A DNA stretch of 64,000 nt from Adiantum capillus-veneris (Eukaryota; Streptophyta; Polypodiopsida; Polypodiales; Pteridaceae): the NCBI GenBank assembly GCA_014529385.2, contig CM043969.1:32402446-32466445 (forward strand), read 5' to 3'. A program made the position numbers and the translations under genes. The notes under the pieces are model-generated. The model did not search any database and was not told the DNA's origin. It was given only the letters and a program-made list of their open reading frames with translations. Below are positions 1-10,437 of this stretch, in pieces (position 1 is the first letter of the stretch; each line of letters starts with the position of its first letter).

Positions 1-2262
1 TTGTGTGGACCTATGCCTAACCTATCTCTAGGGGGAGCTTCTTACTTTATGACATTTATAGATGATTACTCGAGGAAAGTATGGGTTTACTTTCTCAAGC
101 ACAAGGATGAAGCGTTTAGTGTTTTCAAAACGTTTGTGACACTTGTGGAGAATCAGAGTGGCAAGAAGCTTAAATGCTAAAGCTGTATCAACAACTGTTC
201 ATCTCATAAATAGATCTCCTAGCAAGGTTTTGCAGAAGGATTTAGTGGCAGAGATGGTATGGTCAGGCAAGGTGCCCTCATACAAGCATCTCAGAGTCTT
301 TGGCTATGAGGCATATACTCACGTTGCAAAGGAATTTAGGAACAAACTTGAGCCAAAGAGTACAAAGTGCATCTTTCTAGGCTATGGTAATTCTGGTGAG
401 ATGGGGTACAGACTTTGGGATCCCGAATCCAGAAAGGTTGTCCGCAGCAATGATGTTCACTTTAATGAATCCAAATATCATTCTAAATCAGAGAGGGTTG
501 AGGAGATTAGAAGAGTTGTCTTCCAAGAAGATGGACCTGCACGTGCAAAACAAAATGTCAGGGCTCAAGAGGAGCAAGGACAGGATAGAGTGGAACCACA
601 GGTTGTAGCTGAGCCTGAGCCACCTATTGTGCGTAGATCTGGACGTGTCACATGACCTCCTGATAGGTTTGTTCCATCTATGAACTATGTCATGTTGACT
701 GATTGCAATGAGCCTTCATGTTACAAGGAAGCAGTGCAAATGAAGGACTTCAGGAATTGGCAATTGGCCATGCAATCAGAGATGACAGCTCTGCATAAAA
801 ACAAGACATGGAAGCTAGTTAAATTACCACAGGGCAAAAAGGCTCTACCTTGTAAATGGGTTTACAGGTATAAGATCACCGCTCATGATAGTCAACCAAA
901 GTACAAAGCAAGGCTTGTTGCCAAGGGCTTTAAGCAAGAACAAGGCATTGACTTTGATGAAGTCTTCTCTCCGGTGGTCAAGATGACTACATTGAGATGC
1001 TTTCTTGCATTGGTTGCCATATTAGATTTGGTGTTGCACCAAATAGATGTCAAGACAGCGTTCTTGCATGGTGATTTAGATGTGGAAATTTACATGCAGC
1101 AGCCAGAAGGGTTTGTTGAGAAAGGCAAGGAAGATTGGGTATGCCAGTTGTTAAAGAGTCTTTATGGCTTAAAACAATCACCGAGGGCATGGTACCATAA
1201 ATTCCACAAGTTTATGCTTTCTCAAGGCTACAAACGTAGTGAGTTCGATCACTGTCTATATACAAAGAAGGCTAAGGATGGTAGTTGGCTGATCCTTATT
1301 TTGTATGTGGATGACATGTTGATTGCTGGCAAGCACTTGGAAGAAATTTCAGCTTTGAAGTCAAAGATGGCAAAATTGTTTGACATGAAATACATGGGTG
1401 AGGCAAGTCATATACTTGGTATGCGCATTGAGAGAGACAGATCAAGAAGTTGATTTGGTTATCTCAAACAGAGTATATTGACAAGGTTTTGCAACGTTTC
1501 AATATGGAGAAGGGAAAGGCACTGAGTGTTCCATTGCCACCATATGTGAAACTTAGCAAACAAGATTGTCCTGTGTCTGAGGAAGAACATGCTGAAATGG
1601 ATAAGATTCCATATGCGTCTGCAGTGGGTAGTTTGATGTATGCAATGATTACTACTCGCCCAGACATTGCATTTGCAGTGGGAGTAGTAAGTCGATACAT
1701 GTCAAACCCAGGCAAGAAACATTGGGAGGCAGTGAAAGAAATATTGAGATACCTGAAAGCTACAAAGAGTATGCGTATATGCTATGGGAGTCAGGAGCTA
1801 AGTGTAAAGGGTTTTACAGACTCAGATTATGCAGGTGACTTAGACAACCGAAGGTCTACGTCAGGGTATGTCTTTACATTGGCTGGTGGAGCAGTATCAT
1901 GGCGTTCTAGATTACAAGATTGTCTTACTCAGTCTACTACAGAGGCTGAATATGTTGCAGCATGAGAGGCATGCAAAGAATCAATTTGGCTTAATCGACT
2001 AGTAACAGATTTGGGAATCAAAGAAGAGATGCCTATGTTATATTGTGATAGTCAAAGTGCTATACAATTGGCTCGCAATCCAGTTTATCACTCAAAGACA
2101 AAGCATGTGGATGTGAAGTATCATTTCATCAGGGAAATGCTCGAGGATAAGCAACTTCAGCTTGTCAAAGTTCACACCACAGAAAATCCTGTTGATCTAC
2201 TTACAAAAGGACTTCCCTCAGAGAGCTTTGCGCATTTTCGCAAGCAGTTAGGTGTAGGGTAG
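1..2262 (+). pseudogene. Copia element A, pol remnant (integrase, RT, RNase H)
   Basis: This is the 3' part of a Ty1/copia polyprotein whose 5' half lies outside the window. Positions 1-177 encode the start of the integrase catalytic core (FIDDYSRKVWVYF), after which roughly 70 codons carrying the middle Asp and the PQQNG motif are missing. The integrase tail (KCIFLGY) follows. The RT has KWVYRYKI, KTAFLHGD, LYGLKQSPRAWY and the YVDDM catalytic motif near 1300. RNase H follows with TRPDIAFAVG, DSDYAGD and TEAEYVA, and then the tail KHVDVKYHFIRE. Lesions are an in-frame TGA at 653-655, a one-base shift near 1445-1452 and a TGA at 1963-1965. The element is therefore inactive. Confidence 0.9.
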
Positions 2263-2351
2263 TACATCACTTCTCTACATCTCTTGTATATTAGCTTGTA
2301 TAGTAGCTTCTCTCACACTTAAAGTACCACATTGGACTTTAAGTGGGAGGT

Positions 2352-2545
2352 TGTTGGGGTATAAAGCCCAATGTGGTCGCCCAGGTAAGTGGGCGGGCCG
2401 CTAGGTATGTACACATATTCTTTTGTAAAAACCTAATAAGAACTCACTATGCTCTACACATTACAGTAGAGTGAGTTCACCATATCGTCATGCTCTTCTT
2501 CTCGCACTCTCTCTCGCGTCGCACTTCCGCTCGTACTCCTTCACA
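2352..2545 (+). repeat. Probable 3' LTR of copia element A
   Basis: The sequence starts TGTTGGGGTATAAAG directly after a purine-rich tract (AAGTGGGAGG) about 90 bp beyond the end of the pol remnant, which is where a 3' LTR should begin. An end at a CA near 2545 is a guess, because the partner LTR is outside the window. Confidence 0.5.
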
Positions 2546-2955
2546 AAAACTATACATGCATAAGGGGATTATCAATTTGAAAAGTAAAATTTCCATGAAA
2601 AAGGGTACCTATCTAACAAAGATGGTACAAAAGGGTGTACTTATTCCTTACAGTATCATTATGTACATAACATTGAGCAACATATCATTATGGAGGGTTT
2701 TTTTTTTCCATGAAAAGCTTTGGGAATGTATTAGATAGAAACACGGTTACAAAATTCTGGGGGAGATTACAAAACCAGTGAGGTACCCGAAGGGTGATAC
2801 TGCTCGATGGAAACACTTTGATAGAAACAATTATGGAGGGTTTTGGTTTTGGTTTTGAAAACATAGAGTTGATTGTAAAGTAGACTTTTATTGGCCTCTC
2901 CATGTCTAATGTACAACGTTTCTTCTTCTTCTTCTTCTTCGTTACAAATAGTACA

Positions 2956-3439
2956 TTAAAAATAAGGGAAAATTACCAAAATACCCCTCTAATTTGAGGA
3001 AATTCCCAAAATACCCTTGTATCTATTTTGGTTGGAATGTTCAATATTTTCTAATCTTCATTCATTTCTGACAATTGAGATCCGTTTTTGAGTGCTCAGC
3101 ATGTAATTTGTCACCAGTTACCATCGCAAAAAAGGCAATTATGTCTAAAAATAATGAAGCAATTCATCTCCAAAGCCTACGTAACCAACTCAAATTGTAG
3201 TTTTAGCATCTTGTACGATAGACAATCACTCTTCTTGTGAAGACCTACAAAAAAAATTATTTTTCGAGAAATTTAGTCTCACAACCAGGGGTATTTTGGG
3301 AATTTTGGAAAATTTGAAGGGCATTTTGGGAATTTATGACAAATTATCGGGGGCATTTTGGGAATTTTTGAAATTTGAGGGGTATTTTGGGAATTTCCTC
3401 AAATTAGAGGGGTATTTTGGTAATTTCCCCTAAAAATAA
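2956..3439. mobile_element. MITE with long terminal inverted repeats (Mutator-like?)
   Basis: The left end (about 2970-3017) and right end (about 3378-3430) are inverted copies of one another, nearly perfect for about 47 bp, built on a GGGGTATTTTGGNAATTTCC-like core. The element is flanked by a perfect 10-bp direct repeat, AAATAGTACA, at 2946-2955 and 3440-3449. The right half contains further tandem copies of the GGGNATTTTGGGAATTT module. It has no coding capacity. A 9-10 bp target duplication with long inverted termini suits a Mutator-type non-autonomous element. It lies 27 bp from the stop codon of flotillin copy 1, so it may fall inside that gene's 3' UTR. Confidence 0.8.
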
Positions 3440-3466
3440 AAATAGTACAATCGTCCCGGCTTCAAG

Positions 3467-4933
3467 TTAAGGCAAAGTGGCAAGAAAAGGGGCTGGGTTT
3501 ACTCCGGTTTGGTCCTTCACCGTGGTTAGCAAAGGGGGGATGGTTCTGTATATCTGGGACATTTGCTCCAAAGCACTAGAGCCTGCCGTTGCAGATGATG
3601 ACATTGAACCCCCATGGGCTGTTGTATCCCATATGCTTATCTTTGGACTGAGCCCCTTGATGGCCTCTGCATTGATGCGCCCCATCTCTTGATACACCCC
3701 CCTGTCCAACAGCAAGAACTCGTGCACACTCTTGTATTCCCCATTCAGCTCCTTCATCAGCTTCCCCAACAGCACACTCTTCGCCTCTGCCATCGCTATG
3801 ATCCCCTCCGCCTCCTTTTGCGCCGCATACAGCTTCGCATCCGCCCTCTTGATGATCGCATACGCCTCTGCATCCGCAGTTTGGCGTTGCGCGTCCGCTC
3901 CCCGCTCGCTCTGGTATGTGATGGCATCGGCCTCGCGTTGCTGCTCAAAGAGCTTTGCATCGGCAGCGCGTTGGCGTTGAACCAGTGCTGCCTGTGCTTC
4001 TTGCAATGTGGTCTCATACTGAATGGTGGCCGGCACCACTTCATTCGCACGGAGACGCTCCAGTTCTGCTTGTGCCCGCCGGATTTCGAGCTCTCGCTGT
4101 AGCTCTGCATCTCGTATGGCAGCCACATTTGTGCTTTGTATCTTCGCAACCTCTACTTCTTGAGACCACAATGCAGACTTCTTGGCTAGCTCTGCATCTG
4201 CTTGAGCCATCTCAGCTTTCCTTGTGTTCTCAAAGATCTTGGTCTCGGCTTGAGTCTGAAGCTCTTGCTGCTTTGCAATCTGGGCCTGCTTGAGCGAGAA
4301 AACCTTGGTTTCGGCATCGACCCTTGCAGCGTTCTGCTGTGTAAGCCCTTGCCGCTCTTTGGCACCGACATCTCCTTTATACTTGGCCTCCGCGACCGCA
4401 ACCTTGGCACTATTGGCAGCCTCTTGCTGTGTTTTTTGGCCCAAGAAGGAGAAATACTCATGGCCAGGAACATCAACAAGCTGCTTGACGTTGGCATTAT
4501 AGATGAGTAGCCCAAACTCATTGAGCTCCAATTGCACCTTCTGGAAAACCTCATGCTTGAACTCTTTGGTGCCTTTGAAGATCTCCTCCATGGTCATGGC
4601 GGCAGAAAGGACGCGTGTCTCGCCTTCGATGATGCCCTTGACAAGGTCTTTGACATGGTTGGAGTGCTTGTCATGGGGAGCTACAAGGCGGGCGTATTTG
4701 ATGAGGGCGTCCTGGTTCTCGGCTTTGGGGCCGACGGTGAAGACGGCGGGGAGGACGAAGGGGAGCTTTTCAGCGCTCATGGCTTGGACATCGAAGGCAT
4801 AGTTGACGGGCATGAGGTCGATGATGGTGCAACTTTGGCCGGGGAGGATCCAGGCTTTCTTGGCGAGTTTGATGTCAGAGATGCCCACGCCAGTGATGGC
4901 CAGGAATTGGGAGGCGCCTGCTACCTTCCACAT
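3467..4933 (-). CDS. FLOT: Flotillin-like protein, copy 1
   Basis: An uninterrupted 488-residue frame encodes a plant-type flotillin, a scaffold protein of membrane microdomains at the cytoplasmic face of the plasma membrane. The N-terminal SPFH/PHB domain covers about residues 1-200 (AMSAEKLPFVLPAVFTVGP, GETRVLAA-type segment, NANVKQLVDVPGHEYF). It is followed by an Ala/Glu-rich coiled-coil flotillin region at about 200-400 (EAQAALVQRQRAADAKLFEQ, QREADAITYQSERGADAQ). The C-terminus resembles other plant flotillins (LSPKISIW, IPPLL, DQTGVNP). The length is close to the roughly 470-480 residues of Arabidopsis FLOT proteins. The start MWKVAGASQF is chosen because it matches copy 2 and the family, and the frame upstream to 5056 is not conserved. 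No intron is seen. It differs from copy 2 at 15 residues by my count, and the flanks diverge at the stop codon. Confidence 0.95.
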   Translation of the reverse strand: MWKVAGASQFLAITGVGISDIKLAKKAWILPGQSCTIIDLMPVNYAFDVQAMSAEKLPFVLPAVFTVGPKAENQDALIKYARLVAPHDKHSNHVKDLVKGIIEGETRVLSAAMTMEEIFKGTKEFKHEVFQKVQLELNEFGLLIYNANVKQLVDVPGHEYFSFLGQKTQQEAANSAKVAVAEAKYKGDVGAKERQGLTQQNAARVDAETKVFSLKQAQIAKQQELQTQAETKIFENTRKAEMAQADAELAKKSALWSQEVEVAKIQSTNVAAIRDAELQRELEIRRAQAELERLRANEVVPATIQYETTLQEAQAALVQRQRAADAKLFEQQREADAITYQSERGADAQRQTADAEAYAIIKRADAKLYAAQKEAEGIIAMAEAKSVLLGKLMKELNGEYKSVHEFLLLDRGVYQEMGRINAEAIKGLSPKISIWDTTAHGGSMSSSATAGSSALEQMSQIYRTIPPLLTTVKDQTGVNPAPFLATLP

Positions 4934-4966
4934 TGTGAGATATGGGACTGTGACTAGAGTGGGTGG

Positions 4967-5549
4967 GGGATCCTTAGAGGTGATATGATGAGCACGCAGG
5001 AGATGTAGCTTCTTTGGGATGTATACAGGAAGCCTAATTTTTATCCAATAAAACACAGAGTACCTGAGCTAGCTGCTAGAGATTTCAGAATGCTCCATTG
5101 CTGAAGATTTCGTAAGCCTTTTGTACGTCAGGGCATATCCAGGAGTCGCGAGTCAAGTCCAGAGTTTCGGAGAGGATAACGCCTGCAAAGCGCGTTTCGA
5201 ACTTTCGGTTCTGGCTTTCAACGAAATTAACGAGGCGGTCATGCTCGCACGTTCTAGTGTTCATTGACTTTGACTTTGTGTATGCTTGAGCTCAGGACTC
5301 CGACTCAGGAGTCTGAGCTGCAAAGCCTGCTCCCTGCAGCTTGCAAGCATACACAAAGATGAGAAATGAGAAAATAAACCTACAATATGTCACTATGAGT
5401 GTGTGAGTGTGTGTGTGTGTATTAGCTCGCACGATTCGTTTACGGTGGGTCTCGTTTGCTCTTACCAACAGTACAATGGTAAGGCCTTTGGCAACGGCAT
5501 CGTCTCTGGTGGTGCTTAGACATGCCAACACTATCTACATATGCCTTAC

Positions 5550-5590
<41 letters not shown>

Positions 5591-5805
5591 TGCTTGATGC
5601 CTTTTTCTTTTGCCCGTAGAAGATGACGTCGTTTCTTCTTATCTATCTATTTGATTTGTAGCTTATTTCAACATACAAATTTCTATTTTGCTCTAGTTTT
5701 CTCTCTTTTCATGGACAATAATTCTCTCTCTCTCTCCTCCCCCCTCCCACCCCCCTCCCCCCTATAGTACAATGGCACCACCTCCGGTGGTGCTATGTGG
5801 CCATA
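4967..5805. repeat. Upstream region of flotillin copy 1, tandem duplicate 1
   Basis: This stretch starts 33 bp upstream of the flotillin start codon and is repeated, diverged, at 6296-7431. Shared landmarks are GGGGATCCTTAGA at the start, GGGCATATCCAGGAGTCGCG, CAAGCATACACAAAGATGAG, a (GA)n tract (5553-5588 here) and CTCCGGTGGTGCTATGTGGC at the end. It probably holds the promoter and 5' leader of the gene. An AT-rich stretch at about 5035-5050 (complement contains ATTGGATAAAAATT) is a possible core promoter. Confidence 0.75.
5553..5588. repeat. (GA)n microsatellite
   Basis: This is a pure GA run of 36 bp inside the first duplicate of the flotillin upstream region. The equivalent run in the second duplicate (7148-7211) is 64 bp. 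Confidence 0.95.
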
Positions 5806-6196
5806 TGTGGAAGACGAAGACAGCTTCAGCAGGCGGGAATTGTCTCCTAGAATGTCGGACAGTAAAGCAGTCACACGACAGCAAGTATCAACAATTACTA
5901 CAGTAACTTCTAGAAGGCTATAAATAGGACCCATTATATATTGTCAGCTACAATCTCTTCGTGTGTAACTTCATCTTGTAATCATTACTGCAATTGTAAA
6001 TACTTGAGCTTCAATCAATTATACTTTGTGCTGATCATCTCTATACTATGAATTTGAAACACTTTTCAAATGTCCAGTCTGTCTCGCATTCCAGTCCACT
6101 ATTTCAGTTCAAATAACTATTTCAATCCAGTTTCTAGTCTCCATTCCAATTTAACTAACTGAACTAACGACTTACTAGTAGCTCTAAATTCCAACA
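5806..6196 (+). repeat. LTR-like fragment between the two duplicates
   Basis: The segment begins TGTGGAAGACG exactly where homology between the duplicates ends. It contains a TATAAATA box at 5919-5926 and ends ATTCCAACA at 6196. The next bases, CTGGAATCAGC, resemble a decayed iMet-tRNA primer site (TGG-ATCAG). These are the marks of an LTR followed by a primer site, but no coding region follows (6197-6295 is short leader-like sequence), so only a 5' fragment is present. Confidence 0.45.
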
Positions 6197-6295
6197 CTGG
6201 AATCAGCTATCTACAGAGATTAGCTCCAATTTCATTTTGGCGATCACGGTGGCTAGAGCTGATTGCTCGTTGACCAGTAAACTCTTCTCTCCCAG

Positions 6296-7144
6296 GGGAT
6301 CCTTAGACATGATATGATGAGCAACAGCGGATGTAGCTTCTTTGGGATGTAGACAGGAATCCTATTTTTTATCCAATAGAACACAGAGTACGTGATCTAG
6401 CTGCTAGAGATTTCAAAATGCTGCATTGCTGAAGATTTCATACGCCTTTTGTACGTTAGGGCATATCCAGGACCTGACCATTATGCCTCATTTCCAGGGC
6501 ATATCCAGGAGTCGCGAGTCAAGTCCAGAGTTTTGGAGAGCATAACGTGTCACTTGTGAAAAGTCTGGAGTCTACAAAGTGCGTTTCGAACTTTCGATTC
6601 TGGCTTTCAATGAAATTAACTAGGCGTTCATGCTTGCACATTGCCCTAAAATCTATTGTTTATTGACTTATACTTTGTGTATGCTTGAGCTCAGGACTCC
6701 GAGCAGTGCTAGAAAAAAACAAGGGTCTAGTATATTTTAATCGGCTGAAATTATACAATGCCGTTGAGATTTTGAGCTTGTCTTTAAGAAAACCAGCAAA
6801 TTTACGGAAGTTTTAGTGTAATTATCGGCAAAAGCATCAAATTTTGACCTGAAAACCGGGAGAAGTTCAAGTTTCCCCTTATTTTGATCCGTTAGGAAAA
6901 ATGTATTTTTCTAACCCTCCTCAGGAGTCTGAGCTACAAAGCCTGCAACTTGCAAGCATACACAAAGATGAGAAATGAGAAAATAAACCGACAATATGTC
7001 AGTATCCGTGTGTGTGTTAGCTCGCACGACTCGTTTACGGTGGGTCTCGTTCGCTCTTACCAACAGTACAACTGTAAGGCCTTTGGCAACGCAATCGACT
7101 CTCGTGGTGCTTAGGCATGCCAACACTATCTACATATGCTTTAC

Positions 7145-7213
<69 letters not shown>

Positions 7214-7352
7214 TGCTTGATGCCTTTCTCTTTTGCCCGTAGACGATGACGTCGTTTCTTCTTATCTATCTATTTGATTTGTAGCTCATTTCAACAGACA
7301 AATTTTTGTTTTTCTCTAATTTTCTCTCTTTTCATGGATAATAATTCTCTCT

Positions 7353-7393
<41 letters not shown>

Positions 7394-7431
7394 TACAATG
7401 GCGCCACCTCCGGTGGTGCTATGTGGCCATA
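6296..7431. repeat. Upstream region of flotillin copy 1, tandem duplicate 2
   Basis: This is the second copy of 4967-5805. It is longer because of an extra short segment near 6470-6500, an interspersed repeat at about 6714-6921, and longer GA and CT tracts. Homology starts at GGGGATCCTTAGA (6296) and ends at GTGGCCATA (7431). Confidence 0.75.
6714..6921. repeat. Short interspersed repeat, copy 1 (about 200 bp)
   Basis: This segment is absent from the first duplicate of the flotillin upstream region and is therefore an insertion. Its reverse complement recurs, diverged and partial, at about 32525-32690 upstream of flotillin copy 2 (shared pieces TTAGAAAAATACATTTT, CTTTTGCCG, ACACTAAAACTT, GGTTTTCTT). 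One end is itself nearly palindromic (TTAGGAAAAATGTATTTTTCTAA). No coding capacity is seen. Confidence 0.65.
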
Positions 7432-7465
7432 CCCCAAGAGGTTTGTGTACGGATGTAAGAGAGAC

Positions 7466-7535
<70 letters not shown>
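7148..7535. repeat. Cluster of (GA)n/(CT)n microsatellites
   Basis: Three long dinucleotide tracts lie here: GA at 7148-7211, CT at about 7346-7389 and GA at about 7467-7535. The first two belong to the duplicated flotillin upstream region. The third lies just beyond it. Confidence 0.9.
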
Positions 7536-7538
<3 letters not shown>

Positions 7539-8233
7539 CTAACTTCCTCTCTGGTAGGTGTTGCCTATAGCTTCCCTATCTTTGAGGTTTGCCTTGTCAT
7601 AAAGTTTCTCGTCAATTCAAGTATCATGTTTCTTCTGAGCTTCCCTCCATTGATGCCTCTCTCCAACATCCATTAGGAGCTTATCTTACAATAACAAAAA
7701 CCCCTTAATGAGTGGAAAAACCTTTGGCAATAATAAATCCATCATTTTTTAGGGAGGAGTGATGCTCACACTAACATAATTTACTCATAGTGTTCACCCC
7801 AACATAATTTACTCATATGGATGTCATTTCTTGGGGGCATATGAATATGAGCTCTAGCATTGTTGCTTGAGAGGCAAGTGTAGGAAGCCCCCCCCCCCGG
7901 TCCCCCCCCTCTTCTACATAATATGTGGTGATGGCAAGCTAGGTCAACTCTTGCTCTCTCGTTCTCTCTCTGTCTCTCTCGGGCTCTTCAGCTCTCCCTG
8001 GCTGGCTACCTGTTCACCTCCCCCAAGTTCGCCTACCATTCCTAAAATAAGTGTCCGGATAGCTTTGGTAGTTCTCCCATCTCTCGGGTTGCCGCATTAG
8101 CATCGTATTTTCACGGATCAGCTCTCTCGGCATCGAAGAGCTAGTTCATCCCCGTTGAGAGAACTTCTCTTGAAAGGCATCTTTTTGGTATCAATGGCTT
8201 CAAGCATCAACGACTACGGCTCTGGCGACCTCG

Positions 8234-8282
<49 letters not shown>

Positions 8283-8897
8283 ATCGGCTCTCGCCTCGAT
8301 TTTGGCGACCACACTCTCAACGGCTTTTTAGCTTTTTGCATTCTTCTCAGCTTCGCATTGGCTTGACTATTGGCGTCTATGGCATCGGCGAGCACTTTCA
8401 TCTGGTGGCGAAAGACGGCTTCGACCAGAATTTCTCAGCTTCGACATAGCAAGAGCAAGTGAGAGCGATTTGGCTTTCCTTGGACGTAGCCTTGCCATTG
8501 ACCTTCCTCCCACACCCCATCATTAGAAAAAATATGAACCCCAAAAGGGCCCTTTAGCTTAAGGGGTGATTAAGCATGGACCAATAGGAAGAGGGTAGTG
8601 GCCACAACTATAGCCTCCAAAAAGTAGGGTAGGAGGGGGCATGGTGGCCAATTTGTTCCCCTCATTATAGCTTTGTCCCCTAGAAAGAGAGAGAAAAGGG
8701 GGGGAGGGGGGGTTTCCCTCCACTTTCATGGGCGTCCATAACGTAACCCTAAAATTTCAAAGTTTTAAAAAAATCTCTAAATCTCACTTTTCACTCCCCA
8801 AAAGCTCCCCTTACCAAATACATGTTCAAAAATCTAATTTCTTTTACCAAAATCTATATTTCTCATCCATTACCCTCCATTCTACCTCCTCCTCCTC
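7536..8897. other. No gene recognised; contains a (CA)n microsatellite
   Basis: I see no coding sequence that I can support here. The stretch holds a (CA)n run at 8235-8280, C- and G-rich homopolymer runs near 7890-7910 and 8698-8713, and otherwise unique sequence. Short open frames here are low-complexity translations. Confidence 0.6.
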
Positions 8898-8951
<54 letters not shown>

Positions 8952-9067
8952 AGCTTTCCATAGCTACAGCACATATGGAAGCTTTCCATACCCGCAACAC
9001 ATATGGAAGCTTTCCATACCCGCAACACATATGGAAGCTTTCCATACCCGCAACACATGATCTAAAC

Positions 9068-9120
<53 letters not shown>
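8898..9120. repeat. CT microsatellites flanking a 28-bp tandem repeat
   Basis: CT runs lie at about 8898-8950 and 9071-9120. Between them a 28-bp unit (ACACATATGGAAGCTTTCCA followed by TACCCGCA) is repeated about three times. The same ACATATGGAAGCTTTCCAT core recurs inside the following 240-bp repeats. The core contains the near-palindrome GGAAGCTTTCC. Confidence 0.9.
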
Positions 9121-9122
<2 letters not shown>

Positions 9123-9780
9123 ATGCTTTCCCATTTTCATCTACACCTCCACTGTCCTCTCTCCCCAAGATCTCCATGGCTGCAGCACTTGTGGAGACTT
9201 TACCAAGCACCTCTTCTACCCTTTCTTCTACCACTTCATAGCCCATCATCTACAAGCTATCCATGGCTATGGCTGCATCACACATGGAAGCTTTCCATAA
9301 CTGCAACACATATGGAACCTTTCCATAGCTACTCACGATCTAAACACACACTCTCTCTCTACGTGCTTTCCCATTTTCATCTACATCTCCATTATCCTCT
9401 CTCCCCAAGATCTCCATGGCTGGAGCACTTGTGGAGACTTTGCCAAGCACCTCCTCTACCCTTTCTTCTACCACTTCATAGCCCATCATCTACAAGCTAT
9501 CCATGGCTATGGTTGCATCACATATGGAAGCTTTCCATAGATGCAACACATATAGAAGCTTTCCATAGCTTCTCACAATCTAAACACACACTCTCTCTCT
9601 ACGTCCTTTCCCATTTTCATCTACATCTCCACTATCCTCTCTCCCCAAGATCTCCATGGCTGCAGCACTTGTGGAGACTTTGCCAAGCACCTCTTCTACC
9701 CTTTCTTCTACCACTTCATAGCCCATCATCTATAAGCTATCTATGGCTATGGTTGCAGCATTGGGGTTAACTTCTCCAAC
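9121..9780. repeat. 240-bp tandem repeat, about 2.7 copies
   Basis: Units start at 9121, 9361 and 9601 (CTTTCCCATTTTCATCTACA near each start), an exact 240-bp period, and the third is partial. Each unit contains CCCCAAGATCTCCATGGCTG and a CT-rich stretch. The long frame across it (9123-9770) is a product of the repeat and has no stop because the unit length is a multiple of three. I do not regard it as a gene. Confidence 0.9.
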
Positions 9781-10130
9781 CCTCTTTTACCCTTTCAGGT
9801 ACACCTTCTTAGCTCATCATCTCCAAGCTTCCGATGGTTGGAGCACCTACAAAAACTCTATCAACCACCTCTTGTCTCCTTGCCATGGCTGCAATATTAC
9901 ACTCCAAGGTTCTCCATTAAAGGTTTAATCCTCTGTATCTCCCTCTCTCCAAAAACATTTACTTCTTCCTCCTCCATCTCTAGCTCATTGAAAACCACCA
10001 CCAAACCCTCTTACTGTAGCCCCTTCCTCTGTGTAGCAATGTCAAACTCTACTGCTCACAGAAATCCAAAAGATGAGGTAGATAGGGTTGTCCTGTACAA
10101 CACTAGAGATTCTAATGGGGAGTGGGTGCC
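9781..10130 (+). other. Unrecognised sequence, target of the copia B insertion
   Basis: A frame open through 10039-10135 (MSNSTAHRNPKDEVDR and onward) runs into the copia B insertion. The other side of the site (15319 onward) does not continue it as a clear protein. It might be the edge of a host or repeat-encoded transcript. I do not recognise a family. Confidence 0.3.
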
Positions 10131-10135
10131 TCAAG
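10131..10135. repeat. Target site duplication of copia B (left)
   Basis: The 5-bp TCAAG is repeated at 15314-15318, directly outside the other LTR. Five base pairs is the usual duplication length for copia integrases. Confidence 0.95.
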
Positions 10136-10362
10136 TGTTGGAATTAGGGTTGCAGAGAAACACACACAGCTTGGAGAAGACGAAGGAAGCTCAAGGTACA
10201 CAATAGAGAGTGTATTCCTTAGTGTGCAATGGAAAGATAGATAGCCCTAGAGTGATGGGCGTATATACAATGCACGGGGGAAAAAACCTCCTAAAGAGGG
10301 AAAAAATGCCCCGGCGGTCCTAGTGTGTTCACACACATCACTACCACATGTATATGGTAACA
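10136..10362 (-). repeat. Copia B 3' LTR
   Basis: This 227-bp LTR is identical to 15087-15313. It reads TGTTACCATATACATG...CCTAATTCCAACA on the minus strand. The polypurine tract directly upstream (minus) is AGGGGGGATT. Confidence 0.95.
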
Positions 10363-10437
10363 AATCCCCCCTGGAGTGATGCGGTGAACGAGAGCTGGCA
10401 CATGAGTAAAGGGAAGTGCCATGCCCTGAGGACAGGA

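Noticed and set aside
3477-4988. Long open frames antisense to flotillin copy 1
   Set aside because: They are a by-product of the GC-biased codons of the flotillin frame, the same shadows appear antisense to copy 2, and they have no recognisable domains.
8207-8401. ORF with a Cys-Val run
   Set aside because: It is created by the (CA)n microsatellite at 8235-8280.
9123-9770. 215-codon ORF over the 240-bp repeats
   Set aside because: The unit length is a multiple of three, so an open unit stays open. The protein is three repeats of low-complexity His/Leu/Pro sequence.
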